Part shown: positions 53,622 through 62,691 of the stretch, one piece after another
How positions within the stretch are numbered: position 1 is the first letter of the stretch
Layout of the letters: each line of letters begins with the position of its first letter
Source of the DNA: CAZCJA01 sp964499015
Lineage (GTDB): Bacteria > Elusimicrobiota > Elusimicrobia > F11
Assembly: GCA_964499015.1 (NCBI GenBank)
Contig: CAZCJA010000002.1
Coordinates: 3,237 to 67,236, forward strand
DNA: 64,000 bases
Direction: 5' to 3'
Notes under the pieces: generated by a model
Seen by the model: only the letters and a program-made list of their open reading frames with translations
Database searches by the model: none
What the model was told of the DNA's origin: nothing
Position numbers and translations under genes: made by a program

Positions 53622-54802
53622 TGGCCAAAAAGAACGTCGTTGTATTGGGTTCCACCGGTTCCATCGGCGTGAACACGCTGGACGTGGTGCGCCGCAATCC
53701 GCAGGCTTACAACGTCGTTGGGCTGGCCGCCAACCGCAACGTGCGGCTGATTCTGGACCAAATCAAAGAATTTTCTCCGTCGATCGTAGCCATTGACGAC
53801 ACACCGGCCGCCCAGGAGCTGACAAATGCGCTCGCCGGGTTTAAAAAACGGCCGCAGGTGTGGAACCACGCGGAGGGCTTGGAAAAACTGGCCGCGCTCA
53901 AACAAGCCGATGTGATTATTTCCGGCGTTGTCGGCGCGCGAGGACTTATGCCGCTGGTGGCGGCGCTCAAGGCGGGGAAAACCGTTGGCCTCGCCAATAA
54001 AGAAGCGCTTATTATCGCCGGGCCCATTTTGATGGCCTTGGCCAAGAAACACAAGGCGCGGCTGATTCCGGTTGATAGCGAACACTCGGCCATTTTCCAA
54101 TGCCTGCAGGGCCAACCGTCGACGGTTGCGCGGATATTGCTCACCGCCAGCGGCGGACCGTTTTATAAAGACACGCGCGATTTGGACTCGATCACGGTTG
54201 AGGAAGCGCTCAACCATCCCACGTGGAAGATGGGCGCCAAAATTACCGTGGACTCGGCGACCTTGATGAACAAGGGGTTGGAAGCCATCGAGGCGCACCA
54301 TTTGTTCAATGTGCCGATGGAAAAGATTGAAATTTTGATTCACCCGCAGTCGATTGTGCACTCGATGGTGGAGTTTGAAGACGGGGCCAACTTGGCCCAG
54401 CTTTCGCACCCGGACATGCGCATTCCAATCCAGTACGCGCTTACGTATCCGGCGCGGAACCAAACGCCGGTGAAGAAGTTGAATCTAGAGGACGTGGGAC
54501 GGCTGGATTTTGCCAAGCCCGACTTTTCGCGTTTCCCGGCGCTTCGGCTCGCGCTGGAAGCGGGGAAACAAGGCGGGACCGCTCCTGTGGTGCTGTCGTC
54601 GAGCAACGAGGAAGCGGTGCGGGCGTTCCTCGAGAAGAAGATTTCGTTTATGTCGATCCCGAAGATCGTTGCGGCCGTTTTGAAGGCGCATGCGTTCAAC
54701 GCCAAACCAAAATTGTCCGACGTCATTGCGATGGACGCGTGGGCGCGCAAAGAAGCCGGAAACGTCATTTCATCACTGGAGAAAAAACATCATGTCGCTT
54801 GA
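53621..54802 (+). CDS. dxr: 1-deoxy-D-xylulose-5-phosphate reductoisomerase Dxr
   Basis: 393 residues. The NADPH fold begins VVVLGSTGSIGVNTLDVV. The metal and substrate site is in PVDSEHSAIFQCLQG, LTASGGPF and ATLMNKGLEAIEAH, with HPQSIVHSMVEF after it. It is the second enzyme of the MEP pathway and feeds uppS and the polyprenyl synthase. Its end overlaps rseP by 11 bases. Confidence 0.97.
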   Translation: MAKKNVVVLGSTGSIGVNTLDVVRRNPQAYNVVGLAANRNVRLILDQIKEFSPSIVAIDDTPAAQELTNALAGFKKRPQVWNHAEGLEKLAALKQADVIISGVVGARGLMPLVAALKAGKTVGLANKEALIIAGPILMALAKKHKARLIPVDSEHSAIFQCLQGQPSTVARILLTASGGPFYKDTRDLDSITVEEALNHPTWKMGAKITVDSATLMNKGLEAIEAHHLFNVPMEKIEILIHPQSIVHSMVEFEDGANLAQLSHPDMRIPIQYALTYPARNQTPVKKLNLEDVGRLDFAKPDFSRFPALRLALEAGKQGGTAPVVLSSSNEEAVRAFLEKKISFMSIPKIVAAVLKAHAFNAKPKLSDVIAMDAWARKEAGNVISSLEKKHHVA

Positions 54803-55937
54803 AACCATTTTGGCCAACATCGGCTCGACCATCGGCGTCGTATTTGCCTTTGGGCTCGTCATTTTTATCCACGAATTCGGCCACTTCTTCGTGGCCAAAC
54901 GCATCGGCGTTAAAGTGGAAGCCTTCGCCTTCGGCTTCGGCAAGGAAATCTTCGGCTTCACGATGGGCGAAACGCGCTACAGCTTGAATTGGATTCCGCT
55001 CGGCGGCTACGTGCGCATGGCGGGAGAACAACCGGACGATTATGAAGGGCCGGTGCTGGAAGGCGGGGAGAAAAAAACGGAAGCCGAGCGCGACCGTTCC
55101 CGCGAGTTCATGAATTTCCCGTGGTACAAACGGGTGCCCATCGTTTTGGCCGGTCCGTTTATGAATTACGTGCTCGCCATCATTATTTTCTTCGGCATGC
55201 TTCTGATTTGGGGCCAGCCGATCCAAACCAATAAAACGCAGGTCGGCACCGTGGTGGAAAGCATGCCGGCCGCCGCTGCGGGTCTTAAAACCGGCGACAC
55301 CATTCTTTCCGTCGCCGGCAAAGACGTCGCGGATTTTACCGAAGTGGCCACGATCATTCACGCCCGCGCCGAACAGCCGACCGAAATCAAAGCCAAGCGC
55401 GGCGAAATGGAAATGACGTTCAACATCGTTCCGAAGAAAGACGAGAAACGCGGCATCGGGTTGATCGGAATTCAGCCGGCGGAACCGGTCCTTGAGCGCG
55501 AAAGCGTCGGGCCAGTTCAGGCCGCCAAGAAAGCGGTTTGGCAATGCTGGAACATTTCGTGGTTCACGATTTATTATTTAGGCCAAAAGATCGGCGCGCG
55601 GGAAAAACCCGACGTCGCCGGCCCGATCGGCATCATCCACGTCGTCGCCAAAGCGACCAAGGCCGGCATGGAAGACTTGTTTTATTTGATCGCGATGATT
55701 TCCGTCGCCATCGGCCTTTTCAATCTATTCCCAATTCCGCTGTTGGACGGCGGCCATCTTCTTTATTACGTCATCGAAGGCATTCGCGGCAAACCGCTAA
55801 AGCAGAAGACAATGAACGCGGCCAACACTGTGGGACTGGCGCTCTTGATGAGCCTGCTTGTGTTCGCCACGTTTAACGATGTTCAGCGCATCTGGCCGTC
55901 CAAGAATCCACCGGCCGCTGAAAAAGTCAGCGAATGA
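54792..55937 (+). CDS. rseP: Site-2 intramembrane zinc metalloprotease RseP
   Basis: 381 residues from the ATG at 54792. The catalytic H27-E-F-G-H31 lies in the first membrane helix, and the third ligand is in NLFPIPLLDGGHLL near the C-terminus. One PDZ domain lies between (about 150-230, AAGLKTGDTILSVAGK). It cleaves membrane-bound anti-sigma factors and signal-peptide remnants in the envelope stress response. It overlaps proS by four bases. An upstream start at 54690 lies inside dxr and is rejected. Confidence 0.94.
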   Translation: MSLETILANIGSTIGVVFAFGLVIFIHEFGHFFVAKRIGVKVEAFAFGFGKEIFGFTMGETRYSLNWIPLGGYVRMAGEQPDDYEGPVLEGGEKKTEAERDRSREFMNFPWYKRVPIVLAGPFMNYVLAIIIFFGMLLIWGQPIQTNKTQVGTVVESMPAAAAGLKTGDTILSVAGKDVADFTEVATIIHARAEQPTEIKAKRGEMEMTFNIVPKKDEKRGIGLIGIQPAEPVLERESVGPVQAAKKAVWQCWNISWFTIYYLGQKIGAREKPDVAGPIGIIHVVAKATKAGMEDLFYLIAMISVAIGLFNLFPIPLLDGGHLLYYVIEGIRGKPLKQKTMNAANTVGLALLMSLLVFATFNDVQRIWPSKNPPAAEKVSE

Positions 55938-57643
55938 AACTGTCCCGCTATTTCATCCCGACCTTAAAGGAATCACCGGCCGACGCCGATACCGTCAGCG
56001 CGAAACTCATGCTGCGCGCGGGCCTCATCCGCAAAGTTGCCGCCGGCCTGTATGAATGGTTGCCGCTCGGCTTTAAAGTGCTCAAAAAAGTTGAAGCGAT
56101 CATTCGCGAAGAAATGAACCGCATCGGCGGCATGGAAGTGTGGCTGCCGCACATTCAGCCGAAGGAATTGTGGGAAGAAAGCGGTCGCTGGCAATTTTAC
56201 GGAAAAGAGCTCCTCCGTATTAAAGACCGCAAAGACACCGAATTTTGTTTCGCGCCGACGGCCGAGGAAATCATCACCGACATGGCGCGCCGCGACATCC
56301 GTTCCTATCGCAGCCTGCCGCTTCTTTTCTATCAGTTCGGCACCAAGTTCCGCGACGAAATCCGCCCGCGCTTCGGCGTGATGCGCGCCCGTGAGTTCTA
56401 CATGAAAGACGCCTATTCCTTCCATGCGACCGCCGAAGACCTGGATAAGACCTATCAGGACTGCTTTGACGCTTACAAGCGCACCTTTGAGCGCCTGGGC
56501 CTGAAATTTCGCCCGGTTGAGGCCGACACCGGCACCATCGGCGGGACGTCGTCTCACGAGTTCATGGTTTTGGCGGATACAGGCGAGGAACACATCGCGT
56601 CCTGCCCCAAATGCGGCTATGCGGCCAATATCGAACGCGCGGAAACGGTGACGCCGGCCGCCAATGGCGCGGCCGCTCAGGGAACCATTGAAGAAGTGGC
56701 CACGCCGGGCAAATACAAAGTGGACGACGTCGCCAAACACATGGGCGTGACCCCGGACAAAGTCATCAAAACAATTTTCTTAATTGCCGACAGCAAACCG
56801 GTTGTGGCCTTGTTGAGAGGCGACACGGAACTGAATGAGCCGAAACTCATGCGGTTGCTCGGTGCCAAACTGATGCGTCCGGCCTCCGAGGCGGAATACC
56901 AAGCGATTTCCGGTTCACCCGTCGGATTCGCCGGCCCGATGAATTTAAAAGCCCAGGTGGTGGCGGACGCGTTGATTCCGCTGATTGTGAACGGCGTTTC
57001 CGGCGGGCACAAAAAAGACGTGCATATCAAAAACGTGAATTACGGCCGAGATTACAAGGCCGAGATCGTCAGCGACATCCGCAATATTCGTCCGGCCGAT
57101 CCGTGCCCAAAATGCCAAACGCCGGTGGAATTCTTTAAGGGCATCGAAGTGGGCCACGTGTTTAAATTGGGCACCAAATATTCCGAAGCGATGAAAGCGA
57201 CGGTTTTGGATGAAGGCGGCAAAGCCAAACCGATGATTATGGGGTGCTATGGCATCGGCGTCTCGCGCATCGTGGCCGCCGCGATTGAGCAGAACAACGA
57301 CCAGTGGGGCATTCGCTGGCCGATGCCGATCGCCCCGTTCGACGTCATCGTCACGCCGGCCAACGTTTCCGACGAGCGGACGCGCACCGTCGCCGAATCC
57401 ATTTACAGTGATTTGCTGAAACTCGGCATCGATGTTCTCTTAGACGATCGTGACGAACGCGCCGGCATCAAGTTTAAGGATGCCGATCTGATCGGCATTC
57501 CGCTGCGCATTACAATCGGCGAGAAATCCCTGCTGAAGAACGTGGTGGAATTCAAAGGCCGTACCGAAGCGCAGGCCGAAGAGATTCCGATCGAGCAGGC
57601 CGCTCGCGAAGCCGCCGAGCGGGTGCGCAAACTCAAGGCGTGA
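55934..57643 (+). CDS. proS: Prolyl-tRNA synthetase (bacterial type with editing domain)
   Basis: 569 residues. Class II motif 2 is RDEIRPRFGVMRAREFYMKD and motif 3 is GCYGIGVSRIVAAAIEQ. Between them (about residues 230-390) lies the YbaK-like insertion that removes mischarged alanine. The C-terminal anticodon-binding domain starts near 470 with APFDVIVTPAN. It follows rseP by ATGA overlap and leads into a peptidase gene by GTGA. Confidence 0.96.
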   Translation: MKLSRYFIPTLKESPADADTVSAKLMLRAGLIRKVAAGLYEWLPLGFKVLKKVEAIIREEMNRIGGMEVWLPHIQPKELWEESGRWQFYGKELLRIKDRKDTEFCFAPTAEEIITDMARRDIRSYRSLPLLFYQFGTKFRDEIRPRFGVMRAREFYMKDAYSFHATAEDLDKTYQDCFDAYKRTFERLGLKFRPVEADTGTIGGTSSHEFMVLADTGEEHIASCPKCGYAANIERAETVTPAANGAAAQGTIEEVATPGKYKVDDVAKHMGVTPDKVIKTIFLIADSKPVVALLRGDTELNEPKLMRLLGAKLMRPASEAEYQAISGSPVGFAGPMNLKAQVVADALIPLIVNGVSGGHKKDVHIKNVNYGRDYKAEIVSDIRNIRPADPCPKCQTPVEFFKGIEVGHVFKLGTKYSEAMKATVLDEGGKAKPMIMGCYGIGVSRIVAAAIEQNNDQWGIRWPMPIAPFDVIVTPANVSDERTRTVAESIYSDLLKLGIDVLLDDRDERAGIKFKDADLIGIPLRITIGEKSLLKNVVEFKGRTEAQAEEIPIEQAAREAAERVRKLKA

Positions 57644-58446
57644 AGTTTCGCCGCCTCGTTTTCTTAAGCTTTCTCGCTCTTCCTTCCGTCTCTACTGCCG
57701 ACCCCCGCCACGCTTGGACCCTTGATGAATCCTATCAGGGCGCTTATACCGATTCCTATCGCCGTCTCATGAACGAAGTGCCGATTCTGATGCGCCAGAC
57801 GCTGATCGATATCGCCGGCAAGACCGGTCTTAATTTTCAGGACGGTTGGTCGTTTCCGATGACGGTCGGTTTTACCGATGAGGTGCCTTGGGGATCGGAA
57901 AGCGTTCTGGCCTACGTTCAATTGATGCGCACGCCCGCCGGCATGGAGCAAGAACTGCGCATTAACCTCAAAGCGTATGGAGACCGCAACTTCGATTTTG
58001 AGAAAGTCTTTGCCCACGAACTGACGCACGCCATGCTGAACGACGCGCTGGCCGGCACCGCCTCAACGGTGATGCCGGTGTGGTTCCACGAGGGCCTGGC
58101 CGTTTACGCCGCCGGCCAAGGGGAGCAAATGCTCCGGTCGTATGTGTACGCCAACAGCGGTTTCGCCGCGGAACGCCTTTTAAACGGGCTGGACGGGCCC
58201 CACGGCGCGCTGGATTACGCGGAAGACTATTTGGCCTTCGAATACATCCACAGCCGCTATGGCATCAACGGTGTGCACGCGTTTGTGCGTGAGGTGATCA
58301 ATCGCAAAGGAGACATCCTCACCGCGCTCGATTATTCGCTTCACGAAAGCTGGGAGGACTTCAACGCGCACATCAAGGAATTTGGCCGCGAAAAAATAAA
58401 AGAGATCGGGCCGGCGAAACGGGGACAGCATGAACGGCCGTATTAA
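57640..58446 (+). CDS. Exported gluzincin-type metallopeptidase (peptidase MA-like)
   Basis: 268 residues with a signal peptide (to about residue 20, PSVSTA). The zinc site is H126-E-L-T-H130, and the glutamate of WFHEGLA (E151) is the probable third ligand, as in the MA-like family. It is predicted to be a periplasmic peptidase or a structural relative. Substrates are unknown. The GTG overlaps the proS stop and the 3' end overlaps the lipoprotein gene by 17 bases. Confidence 0.82.
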   Translation: MKFRRLVFLSFLALPSVSTADPRHAWTLDESYQGAYTDSYRRLMNEVPILMRQTLIDIAGKTGLNFQDGWSFPMTVGFTDEVPWGSESVLAYVQLMRTPAGMEQELRINLKAYGDRNFDFEKVFAHELTHAMLNDALAGTASTVMPVWFHEGLAVYAAGQGEQMLRSYVYANSGFAAERLLNGLDGPHGALDYAEDYLAFEYIHSRYGINGVHAFVREVINRKGDILTALDYSLHESWEDFNAHIKEFGREKIKEIGPAKRGQHERPY

Positions 58447-59032
58447 ACTCGCACTGGGGGCTTTTTTACTGGCCGGCTGTGCGCCGGCAGAGTTATCCCT
58501 GCGCAAGGGGTTCACCGTGGCCGACGTTAAGCAGGTTGCGGTAATTAACTTCACCGCCCCGGAGGCATGGAGAGAAGCGGGCTATGGCCAGATCGCGGCC
58601 GACGTGTTCGCCAAAGAACTGGCCGCTATGGGATTTACGACGATAGACCGGTCGAAGACGGAAAAAATCATCAGCGAGCAGGCATTTACCGGAAAGGAAT
58701 TGGCCGAAACGGAAGCGGTGCGAGAGATGGGGAAGGCATTGGGGGCCGACGTCGTTTTGCTCGGTGCCATTCAGCCGCCATTGCGTGAAGGACGACTGGT
58801 CATTCCACGGCCCGCTCCGCCGGATCGCCGCACACGCGCCAAGAAACCCGCGCCCGCGGTCGGCATTCCGGACATGAGCATCACCGCCAAGATGCTGAAC
58901 GTGGAGTCGGGTGTGATTTACTGGGTCGGGCGGGCCAACTCAACCGCCGGCGCAAGCGCGAGCAACACCATTCGATCGGCGGTGCGCTTGATCGTGAAGC
59001 GGCTTAAGGAAGCCTTGACGGTTAAGAGTTAG
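58430..59032 (+). CDS. CsgG-like lipoprotein
   Basis: 200 residues. A lipoprotein signal (KLALGAFLLAGC, lipid-modified Cys at about 17) leads into an alpha/beta domain resembling the CsgG/PelC/FlgO group: VKQVAVINFTAPEAWREAGYG, then LAAMGFTTIDRSKTEKIISEQ and ALGADVVLLGAI. Some members form export pores and others are small periplasmic subunits; size favours the latter. A proline-rich basic stretch (about 120-145) interrupts the domain. It ends by overlapping the convergent PuuD-like gene by four bases. Confidence 0.7.
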   Translation: MNGRIKLALGAFLLAGCAPAELSLRKGFTVADVKQVAVINFTAPEAWREAGYGQIAADVFAKELAAMGFTTIDRSKTEKIISEQAFTGKELAETEAVREMGKALGADVVLLGAIQPPLREGRLVIPRPAPPDRRTRAKKPAPAVGIPDMSITAKMLNVESGVIYWVGRANSTAGASASNTIRSAVRLIVKRLKEALTVKS

Positions 59033-59652
59033 ACGGTTTTGCCGACGTTTTTGGAGGCGCGATAGGCCAAGGAAATGGCGATCATGCCGATGGAGATGGC
59101 GATGATGATCGTCAGCGCGCTGGCCGAACCGTAGTGGTTGGGCGCAAGCATTCCGAAGAGCATCGGGCCGGAGAAAAAAGTGTTCCAGCGTGAAAATTTA
59201 CCGGCTTTGGCGCGCAGGGCGGGAAGCTGATCCGCCGGGGCTTTTCCGCCCAAGATGATTTTCTGAGTCGGCCAGATCAAAAACCAGACGTTAAACCACA
59301 TCCACGTGCCGAAAAACATACCCATCAAAATCCATACGGCGCGCGAGGTCATGCCGTCGCCCGTGGTGAAATTCGAAGACGGGCCGAAGCCGACGCCCGG
59401 GATGTACATGTAGTTCATCGTGAAAAGAACAAGGCCCAGGATAAAGGTGACCATGGCGCCCCAGCGGAACCACCAGAGGGCGCGCGGCATCAGCTGCGGG
59501 TTGACGGATTTCTTGGTCGTGTCGTCGATCGAAGCCTGAAGCTGGATGTTTACGAAATTGAAGAAATAAAGATGGCCGATCCACACGATGCCGGCGATAA
59601 CGTGTAGCCAGCGGAAGAGAATGTCGAGATTTCCAAGAATGCCTGTCTGCAT
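59029..59652 (-). CDS. PuuD-like membrane protein (urate hydroxylase N-terminal domain family)
   Basis: 207 residues with about five membrane helices. The start LFRWLHVIAGIVWIGHLYFFNFVN, with helix-borne histidines, and NYMYIPG and FNVWFLIWPTQKIILGG resemble the membrane domain of PuuD-type urate oxidases. Full PuuD proteins also carry a C-terminal cytochrome c domain with CxxCH; that is absent here. No purine genes are nearby, so a urate role is doubtful and a haem-linked membrane function is possible. Confidence 0.65.
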   Translation of the reverse strand: MQTGILGNLDILFRWLHVIAGIVWIGHLYFFNFVNIQLQASIDDTTKKSVNPQLMPRALWWFRWGAMVTFILGLVLFTMNYMYIPGVGFGPSSNFTTGDGMTSRAVWILMGMFFGTWMWFNVWFLIWPTQKIILGGKAPADQLPALRAKAGKFSRWNTFFSGPMLFGMLAPNHYGSASALTIIIAISIGMIAISLAYRASKNVGKTV

Positions 59653-59698
59653 TGAATGTCCTCCAGAAGGATATTTGTGGGTCTAAGGTAGCAAAATT

Positions 59699-60193
59699 TT
59701 ACTTTTTGCGGGAAGTTGCGGGCTTGCTGGAGAGTTCTTTTCCTGTCCAGACGGGCGTGACGCGGAAGTTGTATTTGCCCACTTCAATTTCTTTTTTCTC
59801 GCCTTTGTCTTTGTAGGGGATCCTGCGCGGGATCGTAAAGGAAAAATCCTGCCGGTCGCCCGGGGCCATGACCGGTTGATCGAGCCCCTTGTGGAACGAC
59901 GTGCGCGGCTTGGTGTGTTTGGACGCTCCAATCTCCACAAAAAGCCGCACGTTATTGGCCGTCGTCCGCCCTTGGTTGTACAAAACACCTTCCACGCAGA
60001 TCTCTTCCGGGTCGCACGGATCAACGGCTTCGGCCCATTCAGTGACGACGTCGGCCGCCTCCGAGTACTTTTTTGGGGCCGCTTTAACGCGCTGCAGGGC
60101 GGGGGAGGGGAAGACGGTCTGGTCCGGCCAGGCGGGTAAAGTGAGCGTAAAAACGAGTGCCGAACCGACGAGCGCAAAAACCTTAATGTTCAT
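59699..60193 (-). CDS. Secreted protein with possible FxLYD-like beta-sandwich
   Basis: 164 residues with a signal peptide (to about residue 23, LTLPAWPDQ). The central part (EICVEGVLYNQGRTTANNVRL ... MAPGDRQDFSF) has the pattern of FxLYD-type domains, namely a new-strand V-x-G-x-V-x-N followed by a P-G-x3-F turn. Two cysteines (CDPEEIC) may form a disulfide. The function is unknown. A different-frame reading of about the same length is rejected for its lack of a signal peptide. It is divergent from the receiver gene. Confidence 0.55.
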   Translation of the reverse strand: MNIKVFALVGSALVFTLTLPAWPDQTVFPSPALQRVKAAPKKYSEAADVVTEWAEAVDPCDPEEICVEGVLYNQGRTTANNVRLFVEIGASKHTKPRTSFHKGLDQPVMAPGDRQDFSFTIPRRIPYKDKGEKKEIEVGKYNFRVTPVWTGKELSSKPATSRKK

Positions 60194-60225
60194 CGTGAGT
60201 GCTAATTTATATATTTGCGAGTGAT

Positions 60226-60600
60226 ATGGGACGAATTTTAATCGCTGACGATGAGGCCAAAATTCTTGAGGCCATGATGGACGTTTTGGAAATGGCCGGC
60301 CACGACGTCACTGGCGTTCCCGACGGGGAAGCGGCGGTTAACGAATTGAAAGTGAAAGAATACGACGTTGTTTTGCTCGATGTGATGATGCCAAAGTTGA
60401 ACGGTTATCAGGCCGCCGCGCAAATCCACGGCATACCGAACCGTCCCAGTATCGTGATCGTCACCGCCGCGCGCAATTTTGAATCCGATAAAAGCGTCTT
60501 GGAAAATGTCGGCGCCGAGGCCTTTCTGCCCAAGCCGTTTGCCAATAAAGACCTGATCAAAGTGGTTAAAGACCTTCTGGCCAAACGAGGCGCGCAGTGA
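60226..60600 (+). CDS. Stand-alone response-regulator receiver protein
   Basis: 124 residues from the ATG at 60226; nine upstream residues (60199) do not fit the fold. The acidic pair D8, D9 and the phosphorylated D52 (LLDVMMPK), T80 and K103 (LPKPF) make a complete CheY-like domain with no output domain. No histidine kinase gene is adjacent. The following three envelope genes overlap in series, so it may belong to the same transcript. Confidence 0.9.
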   Translation: MGRILIADDEAKILEAMMDVLEMAGHDVTGVPDGEAAVNELKVKEYDVVLLDVMMPKLNGYQAAAQIHGIPNRPSIVIVTAARNFESDKSVLENVGAEAFLPKPFANKDLIKVVKDLLAKRGAQ

Positions 60601-61004
60601 GATTGATGTTTGTGGCGACGGCCGTTCTCATGCTTTCTTCCTGCGCGCTGTCGCGCAAGACAAAGGGCCCGATTGTCCGCGAAGGACCGGCGGAATTGGC
60701 CGCTCGAGCCACGGCCCCTTTTCCCAGCGAAATTGAGGATGAAACGGAAGCCAGCCTCCTGGCTTGCGGCGGTGCCGCCGCCGCTGCGCAAAACGCGCTT
60801 CTCGAGCGTATTTTGTTTAAAAAAACCGCCTCCGGAAAACCTCTGTATGAGGCGGAAATCCCACGCATCGATCTGCAAAAACGCATACGTACCGTGGTCA
60901 AGAACGCGCAGGTGATGGGCACGTCCATTAAGGATAAAACCTGCACCGTCACCGTGGTCATTCCCAAAACCGAGATTCGTCCGATTCTTCGTGAGGCGAA
61001 ATGA
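60597..61004 (+). CDS. Lipoprotein of unknown function
   Basis: 135 residues from GTG (an in-frame ATG lies three codons on). The lipobox LSSC places the lipidated Cys near residue 16. The mature part has an Ala-rich helix (ACGGAAAAAQNALLERILF) and a final strand pair. No family is recognised. It overlaps the receiver stop (GTGA) and the barrel start (ATGA). Confidence 0.7.
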   Translation: MRLMFVATAVLMLSSCALSRKTKGPIVREGPAELAARATAPFPSEIEDETEASLLACGGAAAAAQNALLERILFKKTASGKPLYEAEIPRIDLQKRIRTVVKNAQVMGTSIKDKTCTVTVVIPKTEIRPILREAK

Positions 61005-61627
61005 TTAAGCGGTTCTCTGCCGCAATGCTAGTGCTGCTGTCGCCCATTGCGGCAATCGGAGCCCCAGCCATCAACGAGTTCGCGGTCGACATTCCACTCG
61101 ACGGCGGAGGGTTCGTTTCATACACCCGCTCCTATATTTTGTCGCGTTATATGGATGTTGGATTTACCGTCGGCGGCGGCGTTATTGAGCGTGAATTCGA
61201 CCTCACATACGCCGGTTTGGGGGAAGTCGAATACGAAACGGAAGCCACCGTTGTACCGTTCATCGGCCCGCGGATCGGATTGCACTATCAATTTATCGGC
61301 ATTTCTCTGGGCTACGGCGCGTTCTATGCCGATACGGACATCGAAGCGCGCGACCAGGGCGGCACGGTTTACAAAGGCAGTGAGAAGGGATGGGGAACGG
61401 GGTTTTACGCGCCGCTGCTTGTCGTCGATTTCTACAACACCAGCAAAGATATGTATCTGGGCCTCGGCCTCGGCGGTTTCCTGGGCGCCAATTACCCGGA
61501 TTTGATCGCGACCGACGGCACCACGCGTCTGGTAACCGATGAATCGCCGATCGATGGGCTAACCGTCACGTTCCGCATGAAGTTCTTCGACGCCCGCGCC
61601 GCCAATCCCACGCAGCCCGATCTTTAA
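61001..61627 (+). CDS. Predicted outer-membrane beta-barrel protein
   Basis: 208 residues with a signal peptide (to about residue 20, AAIGAP). Alternating Gly/aromatic strands repeat through the protein (GFTVGGGVIEREFDLTYAG, GLHYQFIGISLGYGAFYA, DMYLGLGLGGFLGANY), and it closes near the end with a strand ending in KFF. This suggests an eight-stranded barrel. It lies in one overlapping series with the lipoprotein and the multi-TM gene. Confidence 0.65.
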   Translation: MIKRFSAAMLVLLSPIAAIGAPAINEFAVDIPLDGGGFVSYTRSYILSRYMDVGFTVGGGVIEREFDLTYAGLGEVEYETEATVVPFIGPRIGLHYQFIGISLGYGAFYADTDIEARDQGGTVYKGSEKGWGTGFYAPLLVVDFYNTSKDMYLGLGLGGFLGANYPDLIATDGTTRLVTDESPIDGLTVTFRMKFFDARAANPTQPDL

Positions 61628-62691
61628 TGGACGATTTTTCCGCCGCCGTCGACGCCGCCTTTAAACGCACCAAAGCCCTTCTCCTGCCGTTCCAGAAAGC
61701 CGTCTGGTTAAAACTCTTCTTCTTGCTTCTGTTCAGCGGCGGCTGCGGCGCCGGTTTCAGCGGCATTCCCTCCGACCTGAATAAAAACAAAAAAGAAGAA
61801 GCGATCCCCGTTGTCGGGCCAGCGACGAAGCTCGCCGATAAACAAGTCCAAATTCAAAAAGCGATGACGTTTGTCGCCGGCACGCGTTCCACGATAGAGC
61901 GGTATTGGCAAACCGCGCGCCCGTACGTTTATGCCGCCGTCGGCGGGCTGATTGTCATCCTCGTTGTATTTATTATCGCCGGGCTTTGGCTGGCGAGCCG
62001 TCTGCAAATGGTGCTGGTGGCCGGACTGCGCGAAGGCGTGGTTGAAATACGGCGTTTGTGGCGGGAAACCGCCGCTGACGGACAGTTGCTCTTCCGGTTC
62101 AATTTGTGGATTTTTGCGTGCATGGCAATTGTATTTGTCGCCGCGACGGCCGCCGGGGCGGGCGGCTTCTACTACGGCATAACCCAATCGGCCAAAGGGA
62201 TCCTTGTTTTAACCGTTCTTGGCGTCATCGCGATGATTTTCATCAGTATTGGGCTGGGTGTTCTTTATTGGTTCTTGATGAAATTCCTGCCGATCGTTAT
62301 GGATCAGGCCAAGCAAACTCCGTGGGAGAGCATGCGCTTGCTCTGGTCGTTGGCGCGCGCCCGCGCCGGCGCGGTGATCGGCTGGCTTTTTCTTTATATG
62401 GCATTGGCCATCGGCGTGAGCCTCGGACTGATCATGCTTTCGGTCATGGTCGCCATCGCAGCGGTTTTGGCGGGTGTGGCGGTGAGCGTGGCTGCGGCGG
62501 CGCTGATCAAATCGAAAATAGTTCTCGGCGTGCTGGCGGTTGCGGGGGGATTAATTGTTTTTGTTTTTACTTTGGCGTTGATGCTGGTGAATGTGGTGCC
62601 GGCGGGAACGTTCTTTACGTATGTGCGGATGGAGCTTATCGCGCGTGCGCTTTCTCGTACGCCGCAATCTTCGCCTCATGCTGCAGCGTAA
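61627..62691 (+). CDS. Multi-spanning membrane protein (DUF7544-like?)
   Basis: 354 residues with about seven hydrophobic segments. The N-terminal [29 protein letters not shown] resembles a poorly known family of bacterial membrane proteins that open with an RTK...WLKL pattern. I have not been able to confirm the family. Role unknown. It overlaps the barrel gene by one base (TAATG), and its 3' end overlaps the convergent leuD gene by 56 bases. Confidence 0.6.
   Translation: MDDFSAAVDAAFKRTKALLLPFQKAVWLKLFFLLLFSGGCGAGFSGIPSDLNKNKKEEAIPVVGPATKLADKQVQIQKAMTFVAGTRSTIERYWQTARPYVYAAVGGLIVILVVFIIAGLWLASRLQMVLVAGLREGVVEIRRLWRETAADGQLLFRFNLWIFACMAIVFVAATAAGAGGFYYGITQSAKGILVLTVLGVIAMIFISIGLGVLYWFLMKFLPIVMDQAKQTPWESMRLLWSLARARAGAVIGWLFLYMALAIGVSLGLIMLSVMVAIAAVLAGVAVSVAAAALIKSKIVLGVLAVAGGLIVFVFTLALMLVNVVPAGTFFTYVRMELIARALSRTPQSSPHAAA

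Noticed and set aside
59683..60177. Alternative 164-residue minus-strand ORF overlapping the secreted protein at 59699-60193
   Set aside because: It has a low-complexity Arg/Ser/Pro composition and no signal peptide; the other frame has both a signal peptide and a beta-domain pattern.
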